The notes below the pieces were generated by a model. That model saw nothing but the letters and a program-made list of their open reading frames with translations, searched no databases and was not told where the DNA came from. From Flavobacterium sp. LC2016-01 (GTDB taxonomy: Bacteria > Bacteroidota > Bacteroidia > Flavobacteriales > Flavobacteriaceae), in assembly GCF_009711135.1 (NCBI RefSeq), contig NZ_WMIC01000004.1, positions 186,001-250,000 of the forward strand: DNA of 64,000 nt. The letters are read 5' to 3'. The translations under genes were made by a program, and so were the position numbers. Of this stretch, positions 1-9,032 are shown piece after piece (within the stretch, counting starts at the first letter, position 1; each line of letters begins with the position of its first letter).

Positions 1-906
1 TCGATGTCTTGCGTTGTAAAAAGTCGCGTCATCCATTGCAATATTGATATATTCATTGGCCTTGTCCAAATAACCCATTTTAAAGAGTTCATTGGCTAAA
101 TTTCGAAGTGCGACAGTTTCTTTTGTAGCATTTTTGACATCCGCGATTGCAGCAAGCGCGAGATACTGAATAGCTTTTTTGGTATAACCTCTTTCCGAAT
201 AAATGTACCCAAGACTTGAGGTCGCAATACCATAATAATCAGGTGGAAGATTGTAATTATTGATCCAATAGCTGAATGCAAATTCGGCACCGCGCCAGTC
301 CTGCTGTTTTAATCTTTTCAGACTTTCTGCGGCCCAATATTCGTTTGTATTGGTTCCAATTAATTCTAAAGCCTTTTTTAAGAAATGATTTCCCTGCTGT
401 ACATAATGAATGTTAAACCGCTGATCTTTATTGTAATCGGCTAAATCGTAATACGCGCGGGCTTTGATATTATAGTATTCAAATTTGTTTTTTATATCCA
501 GTTTTTGGTCATCAATAACATTTAAAGTATCAATGGCTTCTTTAAATAATCCCGATGACAAAAGCACAAAACCTTCTTTAATTCGGCTTTTAGCCAAATA
601 TTTTGGGTCTTTTAAAACGATGGCTTTGATTTTTGCTTCTTCTAAATAATAATAAGCGGAGTCGTATTTAAACGATTTATATTCATCAAACAATGACATA
701 TAGGTATTATAAAGCTGTTCATTGTTTTGACTGACCGTAAATTTTGACACATTTCTTTTTAAAGCTTCAATTTTTCGATATTTCTGTTTTAAGTAAATAT
801 CTTTTTTAAGAAGCACTTTATCTAATTCCTCTAAAACAGGATTTGTCTCTTTCGCAGTTAGAGAAAAACCTGCAATAAAAAAACATAGAATGAAAATTCT
901 CTGCAT
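1..906 (-). CDS. DUF6377/SusR-like regulator, N-terminal part (cut by window edge)
   Basis: The frame is open from an ATG at 906 to the window edge, giving 302 residues with no stop, so the C-terminus lies outside. It begins with a signal-peptide-like hydrophobic stretch (residues 3-18) and continues as an alpha-helical, TPR-like region. The visible part ends in [10 protein letters not shown], which I recall as typical of the DUF6377 family. Family members are inner-membrane regulators with periplasmic TPR repeats, a late transmembrane helix and a C-terminal DNA-binding part, and are often encoded next to PULs. The gene is divergent from the PUL that starts at 1391, which fits a role as its sensor-regulator. 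The membrane and DNA-binding parts cannot be checked here. Confidence 0.75.
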   Translation of the reverse strand, partial: MQRIFILCFFIAGFSLTAKETNPVLEELDKVLLKKDIYLKQKYRKIEALKRNVSKFTVSQNNEQLYNTYMSLFDEYKSFKYDSAYYYLEEAKIKAIVLKDPKYLAKSRIKEGFVLLSSGLFKEAIDTLNVIDDQKLDIKNKFEYYNIKARAYYDLADYNKDQRFNIHYVQQGNHFLKKALELIGTNTNEYWAAESLKRLKQQDWRGAEFAFSYWINNYNLPPDYYGIATSSLGYIYSERGYTKKAIQYLALAAIADVKNATKETVALRNLANELFKMGYLDKANEYINIAMDDATFYNARHR

Positions 907-1390
907 GGTTTGTTTTGGTTTAGGGTAAAAAAAAAATCTTTTTTGGTTGTCGAGTTAATTCGTTTTTTAATTCGGGATAAGCTTGAGTGCTGCTGATTAA
1001 AGCGCTTTCAGAATTTTGAAACTTCCTTTAAATAAAAGCTTTAAAAGCAAGTTCTGAATTCAAAAATAAGATATAAATGTTAAAAGCGGTCTAATTATTT
1101 GCAATTATACAATAAAAACCAGTTATATATATGCATAGTGAAAAAAATATCCACTTTAATTTTCATATTGTCATATTTACCATTAAATAAGCAGGTCTTT
1201 TCATCTAAACAGCATCTTGATTTTTTGAATTATAAAAATAATATAAATTATTGATTTTCAATTAATTAAATAGGGTATTCTTTCAATTTCATCTTGATTT
1301 TTCTCAGATATTTTTTTTTAGATTTATTTAACATCTAGTTTCGTTCTGTCTTTTATAAGACAAAAAAACTAACAAACAAACCACAAATTT
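907..1390. promoter_or_regulatory. Divergent intergenic region between regulator and PUL
   Basis: This 484-bp AT-rich stretch has no credible ORF. It must hold the promoters of both the regulator and the PUL. The best Bacteroidota -7 box on the plus strand is TAGTTTCG at 1336-1343 (one mismatch to TAnnTTTG), about 48 bases before the first PUL gene. No clear -33 TTG lies at the right distance, so this is weak. No convincing dyad operator was seen. Confidence 0.3.
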
Positions 1391-1918
1391 ATGAGATGTA
1401 AAAGTATTTATTGGTTAGCTGTTGTTTTGGGTTTAATGGCCACAGGCTGTGATAATACCGACGACGGAAGCTACGTTGATCCGATTACCCTTTATGAGAA
1501 ACTAAATGGAAATTGGGGATTAACAAACTTGAAAATGGTTGATGAGGTTGCGAAAGCAAACAAAGTCGAACCTAACGAAGAAAACTTGAGTACGTACTTT
1601 AATTACGAGGATTTTAAAATTAAATTCAATGTAGACGAAAAGAACCAGCCAACAAGTTATGAAGTAACAGGAAATGTTCCTCCTTTATTTGCACCAAAAG
1701 GCTACTGGGCGCTTAGTTCAGATTTTCAGCCAACAAATCTGGGTGCAACAAAAATCTATTTGTTCAATGATGCTCAAAAAACACAAAAAACAGATGAGCT
1801 TAAATTATCATCGGTTCCAGGAAGCAGTGACGAATTAGAATTCCAATTAGTTCATTCCTCTGGAGGTTCGCCATTCGTGTCTTACGTGTTTAAATTAACT
1901 GCTATTAATAAAAAGTAA
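1391..1918 (+). CDS. DUF5004-like lipoprotein, first gene of PUL
   Basis: The 175-residue product starts with a lipoprotein signal peptide ending LMATGC (Cys20), followed by an acidic spacer (DNTDDGS). That spacer resembles the surface-export signal of Bacteroidota lipoproteins. The body (LNGNWGL and onward) resembles DUF5004 proteins, small beta-rich lipoproteins found in PULs. A role as a surface glycan-binding or accessory protein is inferred from position, not shown. The stop codon is separated by only one base from the next ATG (1920), so the two genes are translationally linked. Usually such accessory genes follow susC/susD; here they precede them. Confidence 0.65.
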   Translation: MRCKSIYWLAVVLGLMATGCDNTDDGSYVDPITLYEKLNGNWGLTNLKMVDEVAKANKVEPNEENLSTYFNYEDFKIKFNVDEKNQPTSYEVTGNVPPLFAPKGYWALSSDFQPTNLGATKIYLFNDAQKTQKTDELKLSSVPGSSDELEFQLVHSSGGSPFVSYVFKLTAINKK

Positions 1919-1919
1919 T

Positions 1920-3002
1920 ATGAAAAAGTTTATATATACAATTTTACTTGCCCTTTTGATGGCTCCTAATTTCATTCAGGCGCAAGACGCAGCCGGAGCC
2001 GTAGGCAGTATGTCATCCTATCCTGTTGTGTACAAATATGATGAAAAAGTAACTTGGTACTTTGATCTTTCGGGAACCACTTTTGCGGAGACGGAAGATG
2101 TTTATATCTGGATTTGGTCTCCATCAGAACCAGATGCAGGACATTGGGAAAACTCATCTGATTTTGCAAAACTAAAATATGAGGGAAATAAAATCTGGAG
2201 TTTTACTTTAACGCCAACACTTTATTTTTCTAAAACGCCAGAAGAAATTGCTGCAAGTGCGGGATTTTGGTTTCGTTTGAAAAACAAAAATGGATCAAAA
2301 CAAAGTGACGTTGCCAATATGCCGTATACTGATTTTTCTTCATTTTATACTGCAAACGAATTGATCAGATCCTATCCAACAAAACCTTTAATCGATAAAC
2401 CGGTTAGTATTTTATTTAACTCTAATTTAAAAGATGGTTTTGCAGGTGTTCCTAGTGTGCATTTTCATTCAGGATTAAACAATTGGGCCGTTTTGCAGGA
2501 ATATCAGGCATGGCTTCCAGATGTATCTGAAAAAACAAAATTAAAAGATCTTGGAAATGGCTTTTATAGAATGGATTTGATTCCACAGGAATATTACAAT
2601 CCGCCAGCAGGTTTTGTTATGGAAAATATTACTTTCCTGATGGTAGCAAAAGATTGGACAACAAATTCTGGAGACCAAATTATTTATGCAGGAGAATTTA
2701 TTCCGCCGCCGCCGCCAAGTTTCAGCTTTTTTCCAACAGTTATCAGCCAAAAAGATTTCCTTGGAATGTCTAGAAAAAACAATGAGCCTGGTGTAAACAA
2801 ACTGCTTTATACCATTACTGCAGGCAGCAAAACATTTTCTGGCGAGTTTTCAGGAGGAACAGCTGAGATAAAAGGATTTGTCAATTTAGTTTCAGAGCTA
2901 AATGGTGTTCAAGGTTTGAATGAGATTCATGTTTTGGTAAAAGACAACAAAGACAAAACAATCTCTGATACCAAAATTCCTCTTAAAACTTTAGACAAAT
3001 AA
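1920..3002 (+). CDS. SusE/SusF-like (DUF4961-type) glycan-binding candidate
   Basis: The product is 360 residues with a type I signal peptide (residues 1-21, ending IQAQ), so unlike its neighbour it has no lipobox. The N-terminal half (VTWYFDLSGT, then VYIWIWSPSEPDAGHW) looks like the beta-sandwich of DUF4961/SusE-F type proteins that bind starch or other glycans at the cell surface. A run of four prolines in FIPPPPPS near residue 262 probably separates two domains. Aromatic residues are abundant (Trp, Tyr, Phe), as expected for sugar platforms. It lies between the DUF5004-like lipoprotein (1-base gap) and susC (29-base gap). The binding role is inferred; the exact family is uncertain. Confidence 0.6.
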   Translation: MKKFIYTILLALLMAPNFIQAQDAAGAVGSMSSYPVVYKYDEKVTWYFDLSGTTFAETEDVYIWIWSPSEPDAGHWENSSDFAKLKYEGNKIWSFTLTPTLYFSKTPEEIAASAGFWFRLKNKNGSKQSDVANMPYTDFSSFYTANELIRSYPTKPLIDKPVSILFNSNLKDGFAGVPSVHFHSGLNNWAVLQEYQAWLPDVSEKTKLKDLGNGFYRMDLIPQEYYNPPAGFVMENITFLMVAKDWTTNSGDQIIYAGEFIPPPPPSFSFFPTVISQKDFLGMSRKNNEPGVNKLLYTITAGSKTFSGEFSGGTAEIKGFVNLVSELNGVQGLNEIHVLVKDNKDKTISDTKIPLKTLDK

Positions 3003-3031
3003 TTCACTATCAAATTAAAACATCAATTCTA

Positions 3032-6000
3032 ATGAATAGTAAAAATAAAAAAATAGTCCTGCATCAAATGTGGACTACTAAAACTGCAGTATTCATGATT
3101 TTCATGCTTTTTCTTTCGGCAGGAATGTTTGCTCAGGAAAAAAAGCAGGTATCAGGAACTGTGTATGACAATGCAGGCACTGTATTGCCGGGCGCTTCGG
3201 TAATTGAGGTGGGCACAAAAAATGCCACCACAACAGATTTTGACGGGAAATTTACTTTGATGGTAGCCGTAGGAGGTTCGATTGAAGTTTCTTTTATTGG
3301 ATCAACAACTCAAAAAGTTCAAATCACTTCGGCAACAAAAAATATTGATGTTCGTTTACAAAACGACGGTTATCAATTAGCTGAAGTTCAGGTTGTAGCG
3401 GTAGGTTACGGAACGCAAAAGAAATCAGATTTGACCGGAGCAATTTCAACTGTAAAAGCAGATGATTTAGTAAAAGGAACCATTTCTTCTACAGAACAAG
3501 TTTTGCAGGGAAAAGTAGCAGGTTTAAATGTTATTCGCCCTTCAGGTGATCCTGCAGCAGGTTCAACATTGCGTCTTCGTGGTGGAACTTCATTAACAGC
3601 AAGCAACAGCCCATTAATTGTAGTGGATGGAATTGCTGGTGTTGATATCAACATTGTACAGCCTTCAGATATCAAAACAGTTGACGTTTTAAAAGATGCT
3701 TCAGCGACTGCTATTTACGGTTCTAGAGGAGCAAACGGAGTTATCATTATCACAACAAAATCGGGTACAAAAGGAGTTTCTGTTACGTATAGCGGTTTGT
3801 CAAGTATTGGTTATGTGAATGATAATTTAGATCTTTTATCAGCAAATCAATGGAGAAATTATGTTCGTACTACAGGAAATAAAGATGCTGTTGATTATGG
3901 TGCAAATACAAATTGGCAAAAAGCAATCGAGCAGACAGCCATTTCACAATCACACACTTTAACGATCAATTCCGGTAAAGCTGACAGCGGTTTTAGAACT
4001 TCACTTTCGTACTTAAATAACGAAGGGGTTATCAAAAATTCTGGTTTAGAAAGACTTAGCGGAAACGTTAGTGCTTATCAATATCTTGGAGAAAATAAAG
4101 ATGTAAAATTTGACATGGGATTATTTGCCAACATCGACAAATGGAAACCAGTTGATTACAGAATTTTTGAATATGCTTATAACCTGAATCCAACAATTCC
4201 GGTTTATACGCCAACTGGAGAATTTTCATCTGTAGCGGGTAATCTTTACTACAATCCGGTTGAACTTTTGACAAACAGAACAGTTGATAATGAAAGACAC
4301 AGACTTTTAGGTTATTTTAAAACAGAAGTTAAATTTTTGAATGATTTCTTGGCTGTTGCCAATATTTCTTTAGAACATAATGCAGTTAAAGGAGGCACTT
4401 ATAAACCAAGTTATGCTGTTCTAGAAGGAATGACAGAAGGCGGTTATGCTCAAAGAACATACGCAGAATATACAAATGCACAAGGCGAACTTTATGTAAA
4501 TTATAATAAAGTTATCGATAAACATACTATCAGCGCATTGGCAGGGTATTCTTATTTAGAGAACATTTACGAAGGTTTTGGAGCACAAAGAAGCGGGTTT
4601 GTAACTGATGCTTTCGGCTATAATAATTTAGGAGCTGGTTACAAATATCGTTTAGGTGATGTGTATTCGTATAAAGGAAAATCAAATTTGGTTTCATTTT
4701 ATGCTCGTGCAAATTATTCGTATGACGGAAAATATTTGCTGACTGCAACGGTAAGAAGAGACGGTTCAAGCCGTTTTGGAGAAAACAATAAATGGGGAAC
4801 TTTCCCGTCAGCTTCTGTGGCTTGGAAAATTTCTAACGAAGGATTTATGGATGCTACAAAAGGCTGGCTTGACAATTTGAAATTGAGAGTGGGTTATGGA
4901 GTAACCGGTAATCAAGACGGAATTGGAGAGTACAAATCACTTTCTATTCTAGGAGTTGGAAATGACAGTTACTACGATCCTGTTACAGGAACTTGGAGTT
5001 TGGCTTATTCGCCACAACAAAATCCAAATCCTGATTTGAAATGGGAGTCAACTAAACAATTAAATATTGGTTTTGATTTTACGCTTTTCAACAGAATTAC
5101 GGGTTCATTTGAATGGTATTCTAAAAATACTGATGATTTATTATACACTTACGAAGTGCCTCAGCCTCCTTATTTAGTTGGAACGATGCTGGCAAACGTT
5201 GGTGAAATGTCAAACAAAGGAGTGGAACTTACTTTGAATGCCGACATTATTAAAGGATCAAAATTCAATTGGAATGCTAATTTGACACTTGGGCACAACG
5301 TTCAAAAAATCGAAAAACTTTCGAATCCAACTTATAAAACAGATGTTATTTACAGTGGTTCTTTACACGGTTTAGCAGGTATGTCTGGACAATATTCTCA
5401 AATTATTGCTGAGGGTTATCCTGTTGGAACTTTCTGGGGATTCAGAAATGCTGGTCTTGATTCGACTGGAAAAATACAATACTACAATGCAGCAGGAACT
5501 GTTGTTCCAGAAAGTGCTTTAGTAGATGCTGATAAAACAGATTTAGGAAATATTCAGCCAGATTTGACATTAGGTATTGGAATGAATTTTACATATGGAA
5601 ATTTTGATCTTGGAATCAGCGGTTACGGAATGTTTGGCCAAAAAGCATTAAATGCAACAAACATGATGTTGAATGATCCAAACAGATTACCGGCTTACAA
5701 TGTTCCAGATGATTTCTTAGGAAGCGGGATAACATCTTCTCCAAAATACTCAGATTACTGGATTGAAGATGCTTCTTTCTTCAGACTTCAGACCGTTTCT
5801 TTTGGTTATACGATGCCTCTTGGTTTGCAAAAAAAATCAAAACTTAGATTTTATTTAATGGGAGAAAATCTTGCTGTCTTCACAAGTTATAAAGGTGTTG
5901 ATCCAGAGATTGGCTTAAATGCGCAAAACGGCGTAAACGGTGTCATTGATCAAACAGGTTTAGCATCTCCGGGTATCGACAGATATAATAACTATCCTAG

Positions 6001-6046
6001 ACCAACAACAATCTCTGTTGGATTAAATTTTACGCTAAATAACTAA
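3032..6046 (+). CDS. susC: SusC/RagA-family TonB-linked outer membrane transporter
   Basis: This 1004-residue protein imports oligosaccharides across the outer membrane using TonB energy. A signal peptide ends near residue 35 (SAGMFAQ). It is followed by a carboxypeptidase-regulatory-like domain (about 40-115, VSGTVYDNAG and LPGASV). The plug domain (about 125-240) shows TQKKSDLTGA, PLIVVDGIAG and IYGSRGANGVIIITTK. The rest is a beta-barrel ending in an aromatic strand (ISVGLNFTLNN). The length is normal for the family. No N-terminal anti-sigma-interacting STN domain is visible, so ECF sigma control is unlikely; regulation by the divergent DUF6377 protein is more plausible. The partner SusD starts 25 bases downstream. 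Confidence 0.95.
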   Translation: MNSKNKKIVLHQMWTTKTAVFMIFMLFLSAGMFAQEKKQVSGTVYDNAGTVLPGASVIEVGTKNATTTDFDGKFTLMVAVGGSIEVSFIGSTTQKVQITSATKNIDVRLQNDGYQLAEVQVVAVGYGTQKKSDLTGAISTVKADDLVKGTISSTEQVLQGKVAGLNVIRPSGDPAAGSTLRLRGGTSLTASNSPLIVVDGIAGVDINIVQPSDIKTVDVLKDASATAIYGSRGANGVIIITTKSGTKGVSVTYSGLSSIGYVNDNLDLLSANQWRNYVRTTGNKDAVDYGANTNWQKAIEQTAISQSHTLTINSGKADSGFRTSLSYLNNEGVIKNSGLERLSGNVSAYQYLGENKDVKFDMGLFANIDKWKPVDYRIFEYAYNLNPTIPVYTPTGEFSSVAGNLYYNPVELLTNRTVDNERHRLLGYFKTEVKFLNDFLAVANISLEHNAVKGGTYKPSYAVLEGMTEGGYAQRTYAEYTNAQGELYVNYNKVIDKHTISALAGYSYLENIYEGFGAQRSGFVTDAFGYNNLGAGYKYRLGDVYSYKGKSNLVSFYARANYSYDGKYLLTATVRRDGSSRFGENNKWGTFPSASVAWKISNEGFMDATKGWLDNLKLRVGYGVTGNQDGIGEYKSLSILGVGNDSYYDPVTGTWSLAYSPQQNPNPDLKWESTKQLNIGFDFTLFNRITGSFEWYSKNTDDLLYTYEVPQPPYLVGTMLANVGEMSNKGVELTLNADIIKGSKFNWNANLTLGHNVQKIEKLSNPTYKTDVIYSGSLHGLAGMSGQYSQIIAEGYPVGTFWGFRNAGLDSTGKIQYYNAAGTVVPESALVDADKTDLGNIQPDLTLGIGMNFTYGNFDLGISGYGMFGQKALNATNMMLNDPNRLPAYNVPDDFLGSGITSSPKYSDYWIEDASFFRLQTVSFGYTMPLGLQKKSKLRFYLMGENLAVFTSYKGVDPEIGLNAQNGVNGVIDQTGLASPGIDRYNNYPRPTTISVGLNFTLNN

Positions 6047-6071
6047 GCGAATTAACTCAAAAATAGAACAA

Positions 6072-7574
6072 ATGAAAATCAAAATAACAGCAGCAATATT
6101 AATAAGCATGCTTTTTACGATATCATGTACAGATTTAAGTGAAGATTTATATGATAAAGTAGAAGATGGAAATTTTGGAAATACTCCAAAGGAAATTGAT
6201 GCATTAGTTGGAGGGGCGTATTCTTCTCTAAGAGGATTCGCTGACGGAATTTCAAACAATTATCCAACTTGCGAATATGTATTCTTTTTAACTGAAACGG
6301 TTTCTGATGAAGCGACAATTCCGACCAGAGGTACAAACTGGTACGATGGCGGACAATATCAGGATGCACAAAAACATACTTGGAAAGCAGATAACCGAAT
6401 GATTCTTTCGGCCTGGCGTTACAATTATACGGGAATTGCAAAGATCAACTCTATCATTTATCAAATCGATAAATCGTCTTTGACAGATAATGCAAAAGCG
6501 CCAATTTATGCTGAATTAAAAGCTTTGAGAGCTTATTATTACTATAATCTTTTAGATTTATTTGGAAATGTGCCAATCGTAACCAATTTTGAGGACACGT
6601 CGCTTCCATCAAATTCTACTAGAAAACAAGTGTATGATTTTGTTGAAAAGGAGCTTACAGATGCTATTCCGCATTTAAATTCAAATGTGGTGTATTCTAA
6701 AATGACAAAAAATGTGGCCTATTCTTTATTGGCTAGGTTGTATTTAAACTCTGAAGCTTTTATTGGAACTGCACGTTGGCAGGATTGTCTTAACATGTGC
6801 CAAAAAATTTCTGGTTACTCTTTGACGCCAGATTTCTTTGCCAATTTCGCAACAGAAAATCAAAAATCACCGGAAATCATTTTTGCAATTCCTTACGATT
6901 CAAAAGCAGGAACTGTTGGAAACTATATGAATTCAATGTCTTGTCATTACTTGCATAAATTGACTGTTTCTGCTACTGGAGATTATCCATGGAGCGCAAA
7001 CGGAATGTGTGCACAGCCAGGAGTATTTTCTGCTTTTGATGATACTGACAAAAGAAAAAAATGTATGGTTGCCGGAGATCAAATTAATAAAGCGACAGGA
7101 CAAGTTATCGTTATGGATAACGGTGAAAAGTTGACTTATACTGAAGAAGTTACAAGTGTTGCTGATGCTAAAGAAAATCAAGGTGTCCGTTTAGGCAAAT
7201 ATGAAATGAAAGAAGGTGAAACTTGGGAACGTGATCACGATTTAGTTGTAATTCGTTATGCTGAAATTTTAATGATGCAGGCAGAATGTTACGTTCGTTT
7301 AGGCTCTCCAGATTTGGCAAAACCGTTCTTGCAGCAAGTAACAGCGCGTGCAGGTGAAGCAATGCCGGCAACAATTGATCTTCATTTTATTGATCAAGAA
7401 TTGCTTAAGGAATTTACTTTTGAAGGAAGAAGAAGAACAGACAACATCCGTTTTGGAACATTTTTCTTAGCCTGGTGGGAAAAAGGAACTACAGAAAAAT
7501 ACAGAGCAATTTTCCCTATTCCAAGTACCGTTTTAACAACAAATAAAAACCTAAAACAGAATCCTGGGTATTAG
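6072..7574 (+). CDS. susD: SusD/RagB-family nutrient-binding lipoprotein
   Basis: The 500-residue surface lipoprotein forms the lid on the SusC barrel and captures glycan. The lipobox is LFTISC (Cys19), followed by TDLSEDLYD, a common SusD start. TPR-like helices follow, with LRAYYYYNLLDLFGNVPIV around residues 155-173. The C-terminal SusD/RagB region has VIRYAEILMMQAECYVRLG near 393-411 and ends with the family hallmark NPGY. The length is typical. It directly follows susC, and a strong hairpin lies 9 bases after its stop. Confidence 0.95.
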   Translation: MKIKITAAILISMLFTISCTDLSEDLYDKVEDGNFGNTPKEIDALVGGAYSSLRGFADGISNNYPTCEYVFFLTETVSDEATIPTRGTNWYDGGQYQDAQKHTWKADNRMILSAWRYNYTGIAKINSIIYQIDKSSLTDNAKAPIYAELKALRAYYYYNLLDLFGNVPIVTNFEDTSLPSNSTRKQVYDFVEKELTDAIPHLNSNVVYSKMTKNVAYSLLARLYLNSEAFIGTARWQDCLNMCQKISGYSLTPDFFANFATENQKSPEIIFAIPYDSKAGTVGNYMNSMSCHYLHKLTVSATGDYPWSANGMCAQPGVFSAFDDTDKRKKCMVAGDQINKATGQVIVMDNGEKLTYTEEVTSVADAKENQGVRLGKYEMKEGETWERDHDLVVIRYAEILMMQAECYVRLGSPDLAKPFLQQVTARAGEAMPATIDLHFIDQELLKEFTFEGRRRTDNIRFGTFFLAWWEKGTTEKYRAIFPIPSTVLTTNKNLKQNPGY

Positions 7575-7582
7575 GTTATTGA

Positions 7583-7630
7583 ATGTCAGTCTTCCATGTT
7601 GGTTAGTCGTGGAAGGCTGACATATTTTTA
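7583..7630 (+). terminator. 14-bp hairpin with T-tract after susD
   Basis: Arms 7583-7596 and 7610-7623 pair over 14 bp with one G-T wobble and a 13-base loop. ATTTTTA follows. It lies between susD and the two glycosidase genes on the same strand. It could end most transcripts or stabilise the upstream susCD mRNA, lowering expression of the downstream enzymes. Confidence 0.75.
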
Positions 7631-7660
7631 AGTCAGTTGGCTTCTATAAAAAATATTTTA

Positions 7661-7730
7661 GCCACAGATTAAATGATTTTCACAGATTATTATATGATAA
7701 GAAATCCTTTTTAATCTTTTAATCTGTGGC
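7661..7730. repeat. GCCACAGATTAAA inverted repeat
   Basis: Perfect 13-bp arms lie at 7661-7673 and 7718-7730, with a partial third copy (CACAGATT) at 7681-7688. The core CCACAGATT is a motif I recall from many flavobacterial intergenic palindromes. It sits 30 bases before the GH71/99-like gene, so it may lie in its leader RNA. Confidence 0.7.
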
Positions 7731-7759
7731 AAAAAATATAAAAAACAAATTACATCAAT

Positions 7760-9007
7760 ATGAAAAGATATATCACCTTATTGTTTTTTGGAATAATGAA
7801 CATTTTAGTCGCTTCTGGATGTAGCAGCAGTGATGACAAAGGTTCTGATAAACCAACCGAGCCTGAAACACTTGCACCAGTCGCGATTGAAAAAACAAAC
7901 AGCACCAAAATATATGTTCATTATATGCCTTGGTTTGAAACCAATGAAAGCAGTGCCGATAAAAAATGGGGCTATCACTGGACAATGGCAAATAAAAATC
8001 CAAATAATATTGGAGCAAACAACCGCAGGGAAATTGCATCTTATTATTATCCGCTGATTGGGCCTTATCATTCGGGCGACAAAAATGTGATTGAAAATCA
8101 TTTGTTATTGATGAAATATTCGGGAATTGATGGTGTTTTAATCGATTGGTACGGCACTTATGATGTGAACGATTACCGAATGGTAAAAGAAAATACAGAG
8201 CAGTTAATCGCCATGCTAAGTAAAGTTGGACTTGAATATGCGATTGTTTACGAAGATCGAGTTACAAAAAATGTAGTCGATGCAGGAAAAGCAATCTCTG
8301 TAACCAGCGCTGCAAAAACGGATTTAAGTTATATGCAGACCAATTATTTTTCTAATCCAAACTACATCAAAATAAACGGGAAACCATTATTGCTGAATTT
8401 CGGACCAATTGTATTGCAGACACCAGCCGAATGGACAAACATTTTTAGCACGTTATCTGCAAAACCAGCTTTCTTGACGCTTTGGGATCAATCTGTAGAA
8501 GCAGGAGATAATGCTTCTGGCGAATATTCATGGGTGTATAAAAACAGTACTTATTTAACGAATTGGTACACTAATACAAAACCAAAACTTTCGGTTGCAA
8601 TGGGAAGTGCTTATCCTGGTTTTAAAGATTTTTATGCCGAAGGCGGAGGCGGAGCGGCAATTGGCTGGACAATTGAACACAATAATGGAGCAACACTTGA
8701 TGAAACCCTTAATCTGGCTAAAAATGCAAACTTAAGCTATCTGCAATTGATTACGTGGAATGACTTTGGCGAAGGAACCATGTTTGAGCCGACAGTTGAA
8801 TTTGGTTACAATTACATCGAAAAAGTGAAAACGTTTGCCGGCGTAAAAAACACCGAATCCTATTTTGCAGACATCAGCAAACTATATAACCTACGAGTAG
8901 AAAAGAAAGGCAATGCCGACGCTCAGAAAAAATTAGACCAGGCTTTTAATTATTTTGTTTCGATGCAGCCCGCAAAAGCAAAACAAGTAGTAAGCGAAAT
9001 AAAATAA
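7760..9007 (+). CDS. GH71/GH99-like glycoside hydrolase, lipoprotein
   Basis: The 415-residue protein has a lipobox (LVASGC, Cys21) and a Ser/Asp-rich tether, so it is probably surface-anchored. The catalytic barrel begins with YVHYMPWF, has GIDGVLIDWYG in the middle, and near the end carries TWNDFGEGTMFEP (residues 332-344). In GH99/GH71 enzymes the equivalent WN-x-x-x-EG-EP motif holds the catalytic carboxylates; here Glu338 and Glu343 are candidates. GH71 members are endo-alpha-1,3-glucanases and GH99 members are endo-alpha-mannosidases/mannanases. With a GH97 neighbour an alpha-glucan endo-cleaver is more likely, but the substrate is inference. A short helical tail follows the barrel (about 365-415). 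Confidence 0.75.
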   Translation: MKRYITLLFFGIMNILVASGCSSSDDKGSDKPTEPETLAPVAIEKTNSTKIYVHYMPWFETNESSADKKWGYHWTMANKNPNNIGANNRREIASYYYPLIGPYHSGDKNVIENHLLLMKYSGIDGVLIDWYGTYDVNDYRMVKENTEQLIAMLSKVGLEYAIVYEDRVTKNVVDAGKAISVTSAAKTDLSYMQTNYFSNPNYIKINGKPLLLNFGPIVLQTPAEWTNIFSTLSAKPAFLTLWDQSVEAGDNASGEYSWVYKNSTYLTNWYTNTKPKLSVAMGSAYPGFKDFYAEGGGGAAIGWTIEHNNGATLDETLNLAKNANLSYLQLITWNDFGEGTMFEPTVEFGYNYIEKVKTFAGVKNTESYFADISKLYNLRVEKKGNADAQKKLDQAFNYFVSMQPAKAKQVVSEIK

Positions 9008-9032
9008 CAGTTGTAATTAATACAATTAAATA

